NCBI GenBank assembly: GCA_017534535.1 | Contig: JAFXVZ010000001.1 | Coordinates: forward strand, 1 to 64,000 | Direction: 5' to 3' | From: Bacteroidaceae bacterium | Lineage (GTDB): Bacteria; Bacteroidota; Bacteroidia; Bacteroidales; Bacteroidaceae | Length of the DNA stretch: 64,000 bases | Shown: positions 34,736-43,502 of the stretch, in pieces | How the letters are laid out: each line of letters starts with the position of its first letter | How positions within the stretch are numbered: the first letter of the stretch is position 1 | Notes under the pieces: generated by a model | The model's input: only the letters and a program-made list of their open reading frames with translations | Database searches by the model: none | Told to the model about the DNA's origin: nothing | Position numbers and translations under genes: made by a program

Positions 34736-34910
34736 TTAAACTCCCCACCAGTTATGAGCAAGCTACGTCTGAAGGAACGGACTCACTTCCCTGGTTATCT
34801 GTTGCTTAGGGTGTTTTCCTCCACTTCAACAGGGACTTCAGATTTTTTTTTGCTGTTTTAGTTACATAGTTACACTATGCTTGTTGATTACTTGATACTT
34901 ATTGCCTTTA

Positions 34911-34945
34911 TGCCAGTGTAACTTTTCTATAAAGTTACACTGGCA
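34911..34945. repeat. Perfect 15-bp inverted repeat
   Basis: TGCCAGTGTAACTTT (34911-34925) and AAAGTTACACTGGCA (34931-34945) are exact reverse complements around TCTAT. There is no gene directly upstream on either strand that would need a terminator. Confidence 0.8.
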
Positions 34946-34964
34946 TACACTACCATACACTACC

Positions 34965-34985
34965 ACCAAAACAACTTGTTTTGGT
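34965..34985. repeat. 21-bp dyad, copy A
   Basis: ACCAAAACAA and TTGTTTTGGT are exact reverse complements around a single central C; GTGAG follows. Copy B at 35032-35052 has the central G, so each is the exact complement of the other. Confidence 0.8.
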
Positions 34986-35031
34986 GTGAGAGAATACTAT
35001 ACTAACACCTGTCAGAAAGCAATATAACGAG

Positions 35032-35052
35032 ACCAAAACAAGTTGTTTTGGT
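35032..35052. repeat. 21-bp dyad, copy B
   Basis: Same arms as copy A with a central G, again followed by GTGAG, 67 bp downstream. The pair could be operators or recombination sites. Confidence 0.8.
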
Positions 35053-35303
35053 GTGAGCACATTACTTTTCCCTGATGATGGAATCATGGTTTCGACTCTG
35101 ACACTTGCCTATGTTTTCCCTTTGCGCAAGCATTATTTGCCAAATTAGTGTAACTTTATTAAAAAGGTACACCGCTGTAAATTGTTAATAAACAATACAC
35201 TAACACAAAAAGTGTAACTATGTAACTTTTTTCATCAAAAAATTTTGTATTGTGTTAGGCTTAGATAAAATATGATGCGCGGTGAGCGTGAGTATGCTAT
35301 AGC

Positions 35304-36971
35304 TCATTCATAGTACGCCTTGTTTGCCGGGATTTCCGTTCCCGTGTATTTATAGAATCCCAGATTGTCCCCCGTTTTACCCATTACATAGACAGTCTCA
35401 CCCGATTCCAAAGTTTTAGCAGCCGCTGTACCATGCAGGACATTGTCCGTCACAGTTACATCAGTTGCAGCAACAGGAGTAAGCGACAAACTTATTGCAT
35501 CCTCTGTAGAAACATCCGCCATGATAACCACTGGCGTCTTCTTGGGGATAATGCTGCCATCATTGCCCACCAGGTACAGCACATGGTTGCTCTTCATATA
35601 AAATGCCATCGCTCCCTTTGGCAGTTGATAGTTGAATATAGGATGGAAGAACGTTGCCCAATACTTAGGCACCCCGTTATAAGTTGCCTTATGGGCGGTA
35701 ACCACAAATGCTGTTGGTCCTTCTACGGTCACCGTTAGAGTAAAGTTGCCTGGATCATACCCTGCATTAGGATTTATATTCACATAATAGGTTTTGTTGG
35801 CCTCCAACGCATAGCCTTGTGAGGTTGGAGTCAAATCAGAGTCTGGGTCATAAACAAATATATCTACGTCATCCGGTTTGTCGGTAGTAAATTTGTAAAA
35901 GGCATTCTGAGTTGGGGTAAAGGTGTAATATGCCTCAACTATAGTAAAGTCACCTGTACCAACAGTGGGTGTTCCGTTCCATGTCAAAGGCAGTTCTAGA
36001 TAGTTAACCACGCCTGTTTTTATAGTCACTTTCACATCCTTTTGGGGCATGGTGAACTCCCAATAGTCGGAGTTTGCATCATAATTTACAGTAACAGCTG
36101 AATTATCTGAGCCTTTTAACGTAACTTCCGTAACCTTATAACCCAGTTTCGCCTCAATGCTCAACGACACCGTAGCATTGGGAGAAACATCTATCCGTTT
36201 TTCGGGTAATGAAGTATCAACGCCAGTGCCAATGTACGTCCAAATTTCTGTTACGTTATTGTTTTCAGCAGCAGTGAGATAATAGAATTCTGTGGTCTCT
36301 GTTAGGGAATGTCCTTGAATTTCTACTTTATCGTCATTAGTCAATCTTCCTTTATAACGTTTTCCCGTTGTTTCGTCTTCATAGTACTTACCATCAGTGA
36401 TAGTGAAGGTTTGGTCAGATTGATTAGCCACCCCGTTAGTATAAAACTTGCCACCATTGAGGGTAATTTTCTCACTAATTAGGACAGCGGTTTCGTTTAT
36501 GACTGCACTCTCAGCTATAGATGCATAAAGGTTACCACCGTTCAAGGTAATGGCATCCAAACCGCTAACAGCACTCGTTACTGAACTGTTGCCAGTATAT
36601 CTCAGTGTTACGCTGGCATTTTCTATAAATAGGGAGCCACTTGTGTTAAATAAAGATGCACCCCCGCTGATACAGCCTGATTCAGACGACGACTCTACAA
36701 TCATGGTTCCACTACCCAGGATGGTGAGTTTGGCATCATTGTTAATCTGGATGCGACCATTGACAGTGAGCATCTTACCTGCGGCGATGGTAACATTCGT
36801 ATCTTCATTAATCACCACTACAGGGTCAGAACCATTGACGGTTACATCACTCGTAACCTGATAATTGGTCGGCCAGGTGGTAGCCGTCTGCCCCCAAGCC
36901 ACCAAGGCAGTGAGCATCATCCAAGTGAGCATACAGGCAAATCGCCCCAATCTATTCATTTTCTTTTTCAT
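35304..36971 (-). CDS. Secreted repeat-containing surface protein
   Basis: A 555-residue exported protein with a signal peptide (ending LVAWGQ). Residues about 35-200 show a parallel beta-helix-like pattern (NVTIAAGKMLTVNGRIQIN, ITLNGGNLYASI, ITLNGGKFYTNG). Residues about 265-320 hold a bacterial-repeat type segment (KLGYKVTEVTLKGSD, FTMPQKDVKVTI), about 330-425 a pre-peptidase-like domain (YYTFTPTQNAFYKFTT), and the C-terminus the FYKYTGTEIPANKAYYE ending common in secreted Prevotella proteins. No catalytic motif was found, and the function is unknown. It probably sits on or outside the outer membrane. Confidence 0.75.
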   Translation of the reverse strand: MKKKMNRLGRFACMLTWMMLTALVAWGQTATTWPTNYQVTSDVTVNGSDPVVVINEDTNVTIAAGKMLTVNGRIQINNDAKLTILGSGTMIVESSSESGCISGGASLFNTSGSLFIENASVTLRYTGNSSVTSAVSGLDAITLNGGNLYASIAESAVINETAVLISEKITLNGGKFYTNGVANQSDQTFTITDGKYYEDETTGKRYKGRLTNDDKVEIQGHSLTETTEFYYLTAAENNNVTEIWTYIGTGVDTSLPEKRIDVSPNATVSLSIEAKLGYKVTEVTLKGSDNSAVTVNYDANSDYWEFTMPQKDVKVTIKTGVVNYLELPLTWNGTPTVGTGDFTIVEAYYTFTPTQNAFYKFTTDKPDDVDIFVYDPDSDLTPTSQGYALEANKTYYVNINPNAGYDPGNFTLTVTVEGPTAFVVTAHKATYNGVPKYWATFFHPIFNYQLPKGAMAFYMKSNHVLYLVGNDGSIIPKKTPVVIMADVSTEDAISLSLTPVAATDVTVTDNVLHGTAAAKTLESGETVYVMGKTGDNLGFYKYTGTEIPANKAYYE

Positions 36972-36993
36972 CTTACGAATGTATTATTTACCG

Positions 36994-37001
36994 CAAAAAT
37001 A
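36994..37001 (-). promoter_or_regulatory. -7 element of the surface-protein gene
   Basis: The minus strand reads TATTTTTG, 22 bp before the start codon at 36971. Confidence 0.65.
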
Positions 37002-37329
37002 CAACATTTTTTCAATCCACCCTAACATTTTGTCATTTATTTATTCCCGACACCGTATCCATTCCCCCAGCAGGGTAAAATTGCTTGTCAGTCTGCATTT
37101 TGGTAAGCCCCACTCATTTTCAGTTCGACTGCTTGATATTCTATGAATTATGCTCCCGATTCCCTTGGGTAATTTCACCACCAGCAAGGGATGATTGTTT
37201 CAGTTCTGTCAGATGCCAGATATCGGTTAGAAAACAAGGGAAGGGAGTTTCTATCCTATTCCATTCCTAAAAAGAATTAAAAAAACTTGTTTATAGTTTG
37301 CAGTATGCTGAAATAATAATAATTATTTG
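37002..37329. other. Intergenic stretch without visible genes
   Basis: I see no gene, RNA or notable repeat in this 330-bp region between divergent genes, other than promoter elements at both ends. Confidence 0.5.
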
Positions 37330-37337
37330 TATGTTTG
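37330..37337 (+). promoter_or_regulatory. -7 element of the epimerase-like gene
   Basis: TATGTTTG, 26 bp before the ATG at 37364. Confidence 0.6.
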
Positions 37338-37363
37338 CACTTGAATAAACTAATGATTAGGAA

Positions 37364-38455
37364 ATGAAGGTAACCATTGTTTCGGGCGCACGCCCAAACT
37401 TTATGAAAATAGCGCCCATCTGTAGGGCCATCATCGCTGCCCACAGCAGTGGAAAAGACATATCTTACCGCCTGATTTACACGGGACCGCAAGGCGATCC
37501 CAGCCTCGATGCATCGCTGTTCTATGACCTGGATATCCATGAGCCGGATGGCTACCTGGGTGTCAAGGAGGGTGGACAGAGCGAGGTATCAGCTGCTATT
37601 ATGCTGGCTTTCGAAAAGGAGCTGGACGAACATCCTGCACACGTGGTGCTGGTGGTGGATGACCTTGCCTCTACGATGAGCTGCTCCATCGTGGCTAAGA
37701 AGCGTGGCTTGAAGGTGGCGCACGTCATCGCCGGTACGCGCTCGTTCGATATGAACATGCCGCGAGAGGTGAACCGCACCATCGTGGATGCCATTTCCGA
37801 CTTCCTGTTTACTGCTGGTATGGTGGCTAACAGGAACCTGAACCAGGAGGGTATGATTCCAGAATATATCCACTATGTGGGCAATATCTTGATTGACACG
37901 ATTCGCTATAACCGCCACCGACTGCTGGAGCCGATGTGGTTCAAGAGTATGGGTTTGCACAAGGGCAATTACCTGCTGCTGACGCTGAACCGCCGAGACC
38001 TGCTGCGCAACAAGCCAGTGCTGAAGTCGCTGTTGGAGACGATGGTGAGGAAGGCCAACGGACTGCCTATCGTGGCTCCGTTGCACGGCTATGTGGAGGA
38101 GGCGGTGAAGCAGGTGGAGATAGAGGCTCCCAACTTGCATATCATGCCTTCGCAGAGCTACCTGCACTTCGGTTTCCTAATCAACCAGGCAAAGGGTATC
38201 GTAACGGACTCTGGTAACATTGCCGAGGAGGCGACGTTCCTGGATGTGCCTTGCATTACGCTGAACACGTATGCGGAGCATCCGGAAACATGGCGTATCG
38301 GAACCAACGAGCTGGTGGGTGAGAACACATTCGCCTTGGCTGCTGCCCTCGACAAGCTGATGCAAGGACAATGGAAGCATGCTACCCTTCCCGACCGCTG
38401 GGACGGCAGGACGGCAGAGCGCATTGTACAGGTTTTAGTGGAATCGAACAAGTAA
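37364..38455 (+). CDS. WecB-like UDP-GlcNAc 2-epimerase homologue with altered catalytic residues
   Basis: A 363-residue GT-B-fold protein of the non-hydrolysing UDP-GlcNAc 2-epimerase family. The start SGARPNFMKIAPI matches the family's GTRPExIKxAP, and VTDSGNIAEEATFLDVPCITL matches the UDP-binding SDSGGxxEEA. However, residues linked to catalysis in E. coli WecB differ: HVEAGLR is HVIAGTR (Ile122) and THRREN is TLNRRD (Asn209, Asp212). The Asp in VVDDLAST (Asp99/100) is kept. It may bind a different nucleotide sugar or have lost epimerase activity. It precedes a DUF5686 protein by 20 bp, probably one transcript; there are no other glycan genes nearby. Confidence 0.8.
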   Translation: MKVTIVSGARPNFMKIAPICRAIIAAHSSGKDISYRLIYTGPQGDPSLDASLFYDLDIHEPDGYLGVKEGGQSEVSAAIMLAFEKELDEHPAHVVLVVDDLASTMSCSIVAKKRGLKVAHVIAGTRSFDMNMPREVNRTIVDAISDFLFTAGMVANRNLNQEGMIPEYIHYVGNILIDTIRYNRHRLLEPMWFKSMGLHKGNYLLLTLNRRDLLRNKPVLKSLLETMVRKANGLPIVAPLHGYVEEAVKQVEIEAPNLHIMPSQSYLHFGFLINQAKGIVTDSGNIAEEATFLDVPCITLNTYAEHPETWRIGTNELVGENTFALAAALDKLMQGQWKHATLPDRWDGRTAERIVQVLVESNK

Positions 38456-38475
38456 GAAGATTGAAGAATGAATAA

Positions 38476-41073
38476 ATGAAAAGAATTTACATTATAATTA
38501 TATGCGTCATTGCTGCCTTGGGCTTCGCCCTTCCGGCTTCTGCCCAGAAGATCAGGGGTGTGGTGACGGATTCAGTAACAAACGAGCCGTTGTTGTATGT
38601 GACCGTGCAATATGAAGGCAAAGGTTCGGGTAGCGTATCGAACGGTGACGGTGAGTACGAGGTAGATAACCATGCCCGCAGGGGTTGGACAGAACTAACG
38701 TATTCTGCCATTGGTTACGAGACCAAGAAAGTGAAGATTACACCAGCTACTCGCGAACTGATCATCAAGTTGAAGCCTGCCGATATTCAGATAGCAGAAG
38801 TAACGGTGAGACCTGGACGCGAACGCTATCGCCGCAGGGAGAACCCCGCCGTGATTTTCATGCGAAAGGTCATTGACAAGAAGAAAGGCTTGAAGTTGGA
38901 AACCAACGACTTCTACGAATACCGCAAGTACCAGAAGATGCGTATGTCCATCAACGACATCACCCAGGAGAAGATGGAAAAGGGTATTTACAAGAAATTT
39001 TCTTTCTTCAAGGACCAGATAGAGGAATCGGAAAAGACGGGTAAGATGATTCTGCCCATCTCTATCAAGGAAACCGCTTCTCGTACCATCTTCCGCAAAG
39101 ACCCCGAAAGCAAGAAAGAGATTATTGATGGGTATAACTCATCGGGAATTGAGGAGTTCTTCAGCACGGGCGATATGATTGGTACCATCCTGACGGATGT
39201 ATTCAAGGACGTAAATATCTATGACGACGATATCGCGCTATTGTCACGCCGCTTCGTCAGTCCGATTGGTCGAGGCGCTATTACTTTTTACCAGTATTAC
39301 TTAGAGGATACGCTGATGGTCGATAAGACCGAGTGTGTACACCTGACCTTCGTGCCTGCCAACCCCATGGACCCGGGCTTTACTGGCCACCTCTATGTAG
39401 CTCGCGACTCCAGCTACGCCGTGAAACGCTGCATTATGAACTTGCCAAAGAAGACGGCAGTGAACTTTGTGGAAGACATGGTCATCCAACAGGAATATGA
39501 GCAGATGCCCGACAGCAGTTGGGTGCTGATAAACGACGATATGACCGTACAGCTTAAACTGATGTCTGCCATCCAAGGCCTTGAGGTGGAGCGTACCACC
39601 CGCTATTCGGATTATAAGTTCGACCCCATTGAACCACGTCTGTTCCGATTGAAAGGCGATGTCATCAAGGAGGTGGATATGATGAACAAGACCGATGAGT
39701 TCTGGGCGGAGGTTCGCCATGAGCCGCTGACCAAGCAGGAGAGCTCGATGGACTTGTTTATGAACCGATTGGAACAAATACCTGGTTTCAAGTATGCCAT
39801 CTTTGCCGCCAAAGCATTGATTGAAAACTACATTGAACTGGGTGACCGCAAGCATCCAAGCAAGGTTGACTTAGGTCCTATCAATACTATCATAACGAGT
39901 AACTTCGTTAACGGTCCTCGTGTACGACTCAGTGCGATGACCACGGCCAATATGAGCAAGCATTGGTTTGTAAGTGGCTACGGAGCTTACGGTTTCAAGG
40001 ATCACAAGTGGATGTACAAGGGCGACTTGGCTTATTCGTTCCTACCTCGCGATTTCATGTTGTGGGAATATCCGAAGCACTACATCCAGTTCAAGTATCA
40101 ATACGACGTAATGTCGCCCAGCGATAAGTACCTGGACACTGATAAGGATAATATGTTTGTGGGTATGCGTTGGACCAAGATGGACCAGATGATGTATTCC
40201 CGCATCGCTGAGATGACTTACGAGCTGGAAACACGATCGGGCTTCTCTATTAAGGCACAAGCTCGCCATAGAAACGACGAACCTGTGGGAACCTTGGCTT
40301 ATTACAAGAATGACGGTCCCGAGCCTGGTGTGCTGAGCGAGCAGAATACCTTTGTGAAGGACTTGACCACCAACGAGCTGGCTGTTACACTGCGCTATGC
40401 TCCAGGCGAATCGTTCATCAATACCAAACAGCGCCGTCGTCCTATTACACTGGATGCGCCTATCTATACACTGACACATACCTTCGGCTTCAAGGGTCTG
40501 GGTGGTGACTATAACTTCAATATCACCGAGTTCAGCATGCGCAAGCGCTTCTGGATGGGTTCTTGGGGTCATCTGAACATTATCGGACGAGCAGGTGCCC
40601 AGTGGAACAAGGTACCGTTCCCAATGCTAAATATTCCAATTGCCAACCTTTCGTATATTATGATGTACGACCAGGAGGCATTTGGTTTGATCAAGAACAT
40701 GGAGTTCCTGAATGACCGCTATGCGGCATTGTTCCTGAAATATAATATGAACGGTAAGCTGTTCAACCGCATCCCGCTCATCAAGCATCTCAAGTGGAGA
40801 GAGATGTTCTGCGTACGAGCTATGTGGGGAACGCTGACTGACAAGAATAATCCATACAAGCCAGGCAACGAGGATTTGTTTGTCTTCCCGATGCGCAACG
40901 ACCGGCCAGCGAGTTTCATCATGGACAGCAAAAAGCCATACGTGGAGGTCAGCTTCGGCATCTACAATATTTTCAAGCTGTTCCATGTGGAGTATGTGCG
41001 TAGATTGACTTACCTCGATGAACCTGGTACTCACAAGGATGGCTTTAGGTTTATGGTGCTGATGGAATTTTAA
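38476..41073 (+). CDS. DUF5686 outer-membrane protein with carboxypeptidase-regulatory-like domain
   Basis: An 865-residue exported protein with a signal peptide (ending LPASAQ). Residues about 25-105 form the CarboxypepD_reg-like beta-sandwich (IRGVVTDSVTNEPLLYVTV, GYETKKVKI), and the rest is the DUF5686 domain, with many aromatic beta-strands and a C-terminal strand ending FMVLMEF, as in an outer-membrane barrel. Such proteins are common in Bacteroidetes and of unknown function, possibly in surface transport. It follows the epimerase-like gene by 20 bp. A long heptanucleotide array begins right at its stop codon. Confidence 0.85.
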   Translation: MKRIYIIIICVIAALGFALPASAQKIRGVVTDSVTNEPLLYVTVQYEGKGSGSVSNGDGEYEVDNHARRGWTELTYSAIGYETKKVKITPATRELIIKLKPADIQIAEVTVRPGRERYRRRENPAVIFMRKVIDKKKGLKLETNDFYEYRKYQKMRMSINDITQEKMEKGIYKKFSFFKDQIEESEKTGKMILPISIKETASRTIFRKDPESKKEIIDGYNSSGIEEFFSTGDMIGTILTDVFKDVNIYDDDIALLSRRFVSPIGRGAITFYQYYLEDTLMVDKTECVHLTFVPANPMDPGFTGHLYVARDSSYAVKRCIMNLPKKTAVNFVEDMVIQQEYEQMPDSSWVLINDDMTVQLKLMSAIQGLEVERTTRYSDYKFDPIEPRLFRLKGDVIKEVDMMNKTDEFWAEVRHEPLTKQESSMDLFMNRLEQIPGFKYAIFAAKALIENYIELGDRKHPSKVDLGPINTIITSNFVNGPRVRLSAMTTANMSKHWFVSGYGAYGFKDHKWMYKGDLAYSFLPRDFMLWEYPKHYIQFKYQYDVMSPSDKYLDTDKDNMFVGMRWTKMDQMMYSRIAEMTYELETRSGFSIKAQARHRNDEPVGTLAYYKNDGPEPGVLSEQNTFVKDLTTNELAVTLRYAPGESFINTKQRRRPITLDAPIYTLTHTFGFKGLGGDYNFNITEFSMRKRFWMGSWGHLNIIGRAGAQWNKVPFPMLNIPIANLSYIMMYDQEAFGLIKNMEFLNDRYAALFLKYNMNGKLFNRIPLIKHLKWREMFCVRAMWGTLTDKNNPYKPGNEDLFVFPMRNDRPASFIMDSKKPYVEVSFGIYNIFKLFHVEYVRRLTYLDEPGTHKDGFRFMVLMEF

Positions 41074-41149
41074 CCATTGACGATTGACCATTGACAATTG
41101 ACCATTGACCATTGACAATTGACCATTGACGATTTGAAGATTGACAATT
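41074..41149 (+). repeat. Long heptanucleotide array
   Basis: Eight perfect-length units of the CCATTGA/CGATTGA/CAATTGA type (41074-41129) are followed by a less regular tail to 41149. It fills the whole gap between the DUF5686 gene and rarA. Confidence 0.85.
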
Positions 41150-41156
41150 AAGGATT

Positions 41157-42422
41157 ATGCAACCGCTTGCTGAAAGACTACGTCCCCAGACTCTCGATGA
41201 GTATATCGGCCAGAAACATCTGGTCGGTGAGGGAGCTGTGCTCCGTCAGATGATTGACAAGGGCGAGATTTCTTCGTTCATTATGTGGGGCCCTCCGGGT
41301 GTGGGCAAAACGACACTGGCACAAATCATTGCCCATAAGTTGGAGACACCGTTCTACACACTCAGCGCAGTAACCAGTGGTGTCAAGGACGTTAGGGATG
41401 TCATCGAGAGAGCCAAAAACGCCAGGTTCTTCTCTTCTGCCAGTCCCATCCTCTTTATCGACGAAATCCATCGTTTTAGTAAGTCGCAGCAAGATTCGCT
41501 GCTGGGGGCTGTGGAGCAAGGCATTGTAACGCTCATTGGTGCCACAACTGAGAACCCATCATTCGAGGTAATACGCCCTTTGCTGTCGCGTTGCCAGGTC
41601 TATACGCTCAAGTCTCTGGAGAAAGAGGATTTACTGGAACTATTGGACAGAGCCATCCATACAGATATCGAACTGAAGAAACGAAAGATAGAACTGCAGG
41701 ATACCACCGACCTGCTGCGTTTCAGCGGCGGCGATGCCCGCAAGTTGCTCAATATCCTGGAACTGGTGGTACAGGCTGCCCAGCAAGACCCTGTAGTGAT
41801 AACCAATGAGCTGGTGGCGAAGCGCATCCAGCAGAACCCGTTGGCTTACGACAAGGACGGAGAGATGCACTACGACATTATCTCGGCATTCATCAAAAGC
41901 ATCCGAGGCAGCGACCCCGATGCTGCAGTATATTGGCTGGCGCGTATGGTGGAAGGAGGCGAAGACCCAGCATTCATTGCCCGTCGCCTGGTCATCCTGG
42001 CAGCGGAAGATATTGGCTTGGCTAATCCCAATGCCCTGCTCTTGGCAAACGCTTGCTTCGACACTCTGATGAAGATAGGCTGGCCAGAAGGACGTATCCC
42101 TTTGGCAGAGACAGCCATCTACCTGGCAACCAGTCCGAAGAGCAACTCGGCTTATCTGGCAATAGGCAAGGCATTGGAGGAGGTAAAGCGTTCGGGCAAC
42201 CAACCCGTCCCTTTGCATCTGCGCAACTCCCCTACCCAACTGATGCAAGAATTGGGTTATGGCATCGATTATAAGTACGCCCACGATTATCCCGGGCACT
42301 TCGTGAAACAGCAGTACCTGCCCGACGGCTTGCAAGGCAAACGCTTTTGGGAACCACAGCCTAACCCTGCAGAGGATAGGCACAAGGAGCGGATGAAGGC
42401 CCTTTGGGGGGAGAGAGATTGA
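41157..42422 (+). CDS. rarA: Replication-associated recombination protein RarA (MgsA)
   Basis: A 421-residue AAA+ ATPase that acts at stalled replication forks. It starts MQPLAERLRPQTLDEYIGQ, with Walker A GPPGVGKTTL (about 45-54), Walker B ILFIDEIHRFSK (about 99-110), sensor 1 GATTENPSFE and an arginine region PLLSRCQVY; the C-terminal tetramerisation domain has DYKYAHDYPGHFVKQQYLPD. Length and order match the family. It has no obvious promoter, and the gap upstream is filled with a repeat array. Confidence 0.95.
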   Translation: MQPLAERLRPQTLDEYIGQKHLVGEGAVLRQMIDKGEISSFIMWGPPGVGKTTLAQIIAHKLETPFYTLSAVTSGVKDVRDVIERAKNARFFSSASPILFIDEIHRFSKSQQDSLLGAVEQGIVTLIGATTENPSFEVIRPLLSRCQVYTLKSLEKEDLLELLDRAIHTDIELKKRKIELQDTTDLLRFSGGDARKLLNILELVVQAAQQDPVVITNELVAKRIQQNPLAYDKDGEMHYDIISAFIKSIRGSDPDAAVYWLARMVEGGEDPAFIARRLVILAAEDIGLANPNALLLANACFDTLMKIGWPEGRIPLAETAIYLATSPKSNSAYLAIGKALEEVKRSGNQPVPLHLRNSPTQLMQELGYGIDYKYAHDYPGHFVKQQYLPDGLQGKRFWEPQPNPAEDRHKERMKALWGERD

Positions 42423-42423
42423 C

Positions 42424-42460
42424 ATCGTGTTACGCACGATTGACAAGTCGCTATGCGACT
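42424..42460 (+). terminator. Two small hairpins after rarA
   Basis: ATCGTG/CACGAT (42424-42429 and 42435-42440) and AGTCGC/GCGACT (42446-42451 and 42455-42460) are both perfect 6-bp stems just after the rarA stop. There is no T run, so they could also be a dispersed repeat fragment. Confidence 0.4.
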
Positions 42461-42493
42461 ATGACAATTGAATATTACAAAAAAACATAAAGA

Positions 42494-43450
42494 ATGAAAA
42501 TCGTAGTTTTAGACGGATACGCTGGAAACCCTGGAGATTTATCTTGGGACGCGTTAAAAGCATTGGGCGAGTGCACCATTTACGACCGCACTGCCCCTGC
42601 AGATTTGATCAGTCGTGTACAAGACGCTGACATCGTATTGACCAACAAAGTATGCTTCAAGGCAGAGCATTTCGACCTGCTGCCCAAGCTGAAATATATC
42701 GGTGTGATTGCTACGGGATTCAATATTATCGACTGCGAGGCTGCCAAGGCGCACGGCGTGGTGGTGACGAACATCCCAGCATACAGCACCAACTCGGTGG
42801 CGCAGATGGCATTTGCCCATATCTTAAATATTTACAACCGTGTAGGCCATTATGCTACTGCCATTACCAGCGAGGATTCTTGGGTGAAGAGCGAGGACTT
42901 CTGCTATATGGACACTCCTCAGATAGAGCTGTGGGGCAAGAAGATTGGTATCGTAGGACTGGGTAATACGGGCTCAGCCACTGCCCGCATCGCCATCGGC
43001 TTTGGCATGGAGGTATTGGCATATACTTCAAAGTCGGACTTCCAGTTGCCTCCAGAGATTAAGAAGGTTGAGCTGGAGGATTTGTTCCGCCAGTGCGACA
43101 TTATTAGTCTGCACTGCCCACTGACACCTACCACCAAGAACCTGGTGAATGCCGAGCGGCTGAAGCTGATGAAGCCCAATGCCATTATTATCAATACCAG
43201 TCGTGGCCCTGTGGTGAATGCCCAAGACCTGGCTGATGCACTGAACAGCGGACAGATTATGGCTGCAGGTATGGATGTGCTGGAAACGGAACCTCCAAAG
43301 GCTGACAATCCGCTGCTGAAGGCAAGGAATTGCTATATTACCCCGCACATCGCCTGGGCTACTTATGAGGCTCGAGTAAGGTTGATGGATATTCTGGTTG
43401 GCAATGTAAAGGCGTTTATGGAGGGGAAACCAGTGAATGTTGTTAATTGA
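42494..43450 (+). CDS. D-2-hydroxyacid dehydrogenase (glycerate dehydrogenase/hydroxypyruvate reductase-like)
   Basis: A 318-residue NAD(P)-dependent oxidoreductase. The Rossmann motif is GIVGLGNTGSATARIAIGFG (about 153-172). The catalytic Arg lies in INTSRGPVVN (about 233-242), the Glu in METEPP-like DVLETEPP (about 258-265), and the His in YITPHIAWAT (about 280-289). The C-terminal HIAWA and the start MKIVVLDGYAGNPGDLSW match HprA-like enzymes that interconvert hydroxypyruvate or glyoxylate with the hydroxyacid. It ends in a heptanucleotide-type region. Confidence 0.9.
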   Translation: MKIVVLDGYAGNPGDLSWDALKALGECTIYDRTAPADLISRVQDADIVLTNKVCFKAEHFDLLPKLKYIGVIATGFNIIDCEAAKAHGVVVTNIPAYSTNSVAQMAFAHILNIYNRVGHYATAITSEDSWVKSEDFCYMDTPQIELWGKKIGIVGLGNTGSATARIAIGFGMEVLAYTSKSDFQLPPEIKKVELEDLFRQCDIISLHCPLTPTTKNLVNAERLKLMKPNAIIINTSRGPVVNAQDLADALNSGQIMAAGMDVLETEPPKADNPLLKARNCYITPHIAWATYEARVRLMDILVGNVKAFMEGKPVNVVN

Positions 43451-43494
43451 TGATTGACATGTCAATAGTTAATTGTCAATCGTCAATCGTCAAT
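43447..43494. repeat. Heptanucleotide array with both orientations
   Basis: TTGATGATTGACA is followed by the opposite strand type GTCAATA, then GTTAATT, GTCAATC, GTCAATC and GTCAATT. The change of direction creates TTGACATGTCAA, a palindrome. Confidence 0.75.
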
Positions 43495-43502
43495 TAAAGA
43501 GT

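Larger units (their letters stand above)
34736..35303. other. Gene-free repeat-rich region
   Basis: No gene is visible. It holds AGTTACACT (34868-34876), a 15-bp inverted repeat (34911-34945), two 21-bp dyads (34965-34985 and 35032-35052), AGTGTAACTTT (35147-35157) and, at about 35208-35232, the 25-nt sequence shared with the region before the VirE-like gene. It may be a relic of a second copy of that module, or a binding region for its products. Confidence 0.6.

Noticed and set aside
37589-38167. 192-codon minus-strand frame opposite the epimerase-like gene
   Set aside because: It is rich in His/Gln/Leu from reversed GC-rich codons, with no family features and no promoter; the plus-strand gene is clearly the real one.
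41074-41149. Possible CRISPR array
   Set aside because: Repeats are only 7 bp, directly adjacent, without unique spacers, and there are no cas genes in the window.
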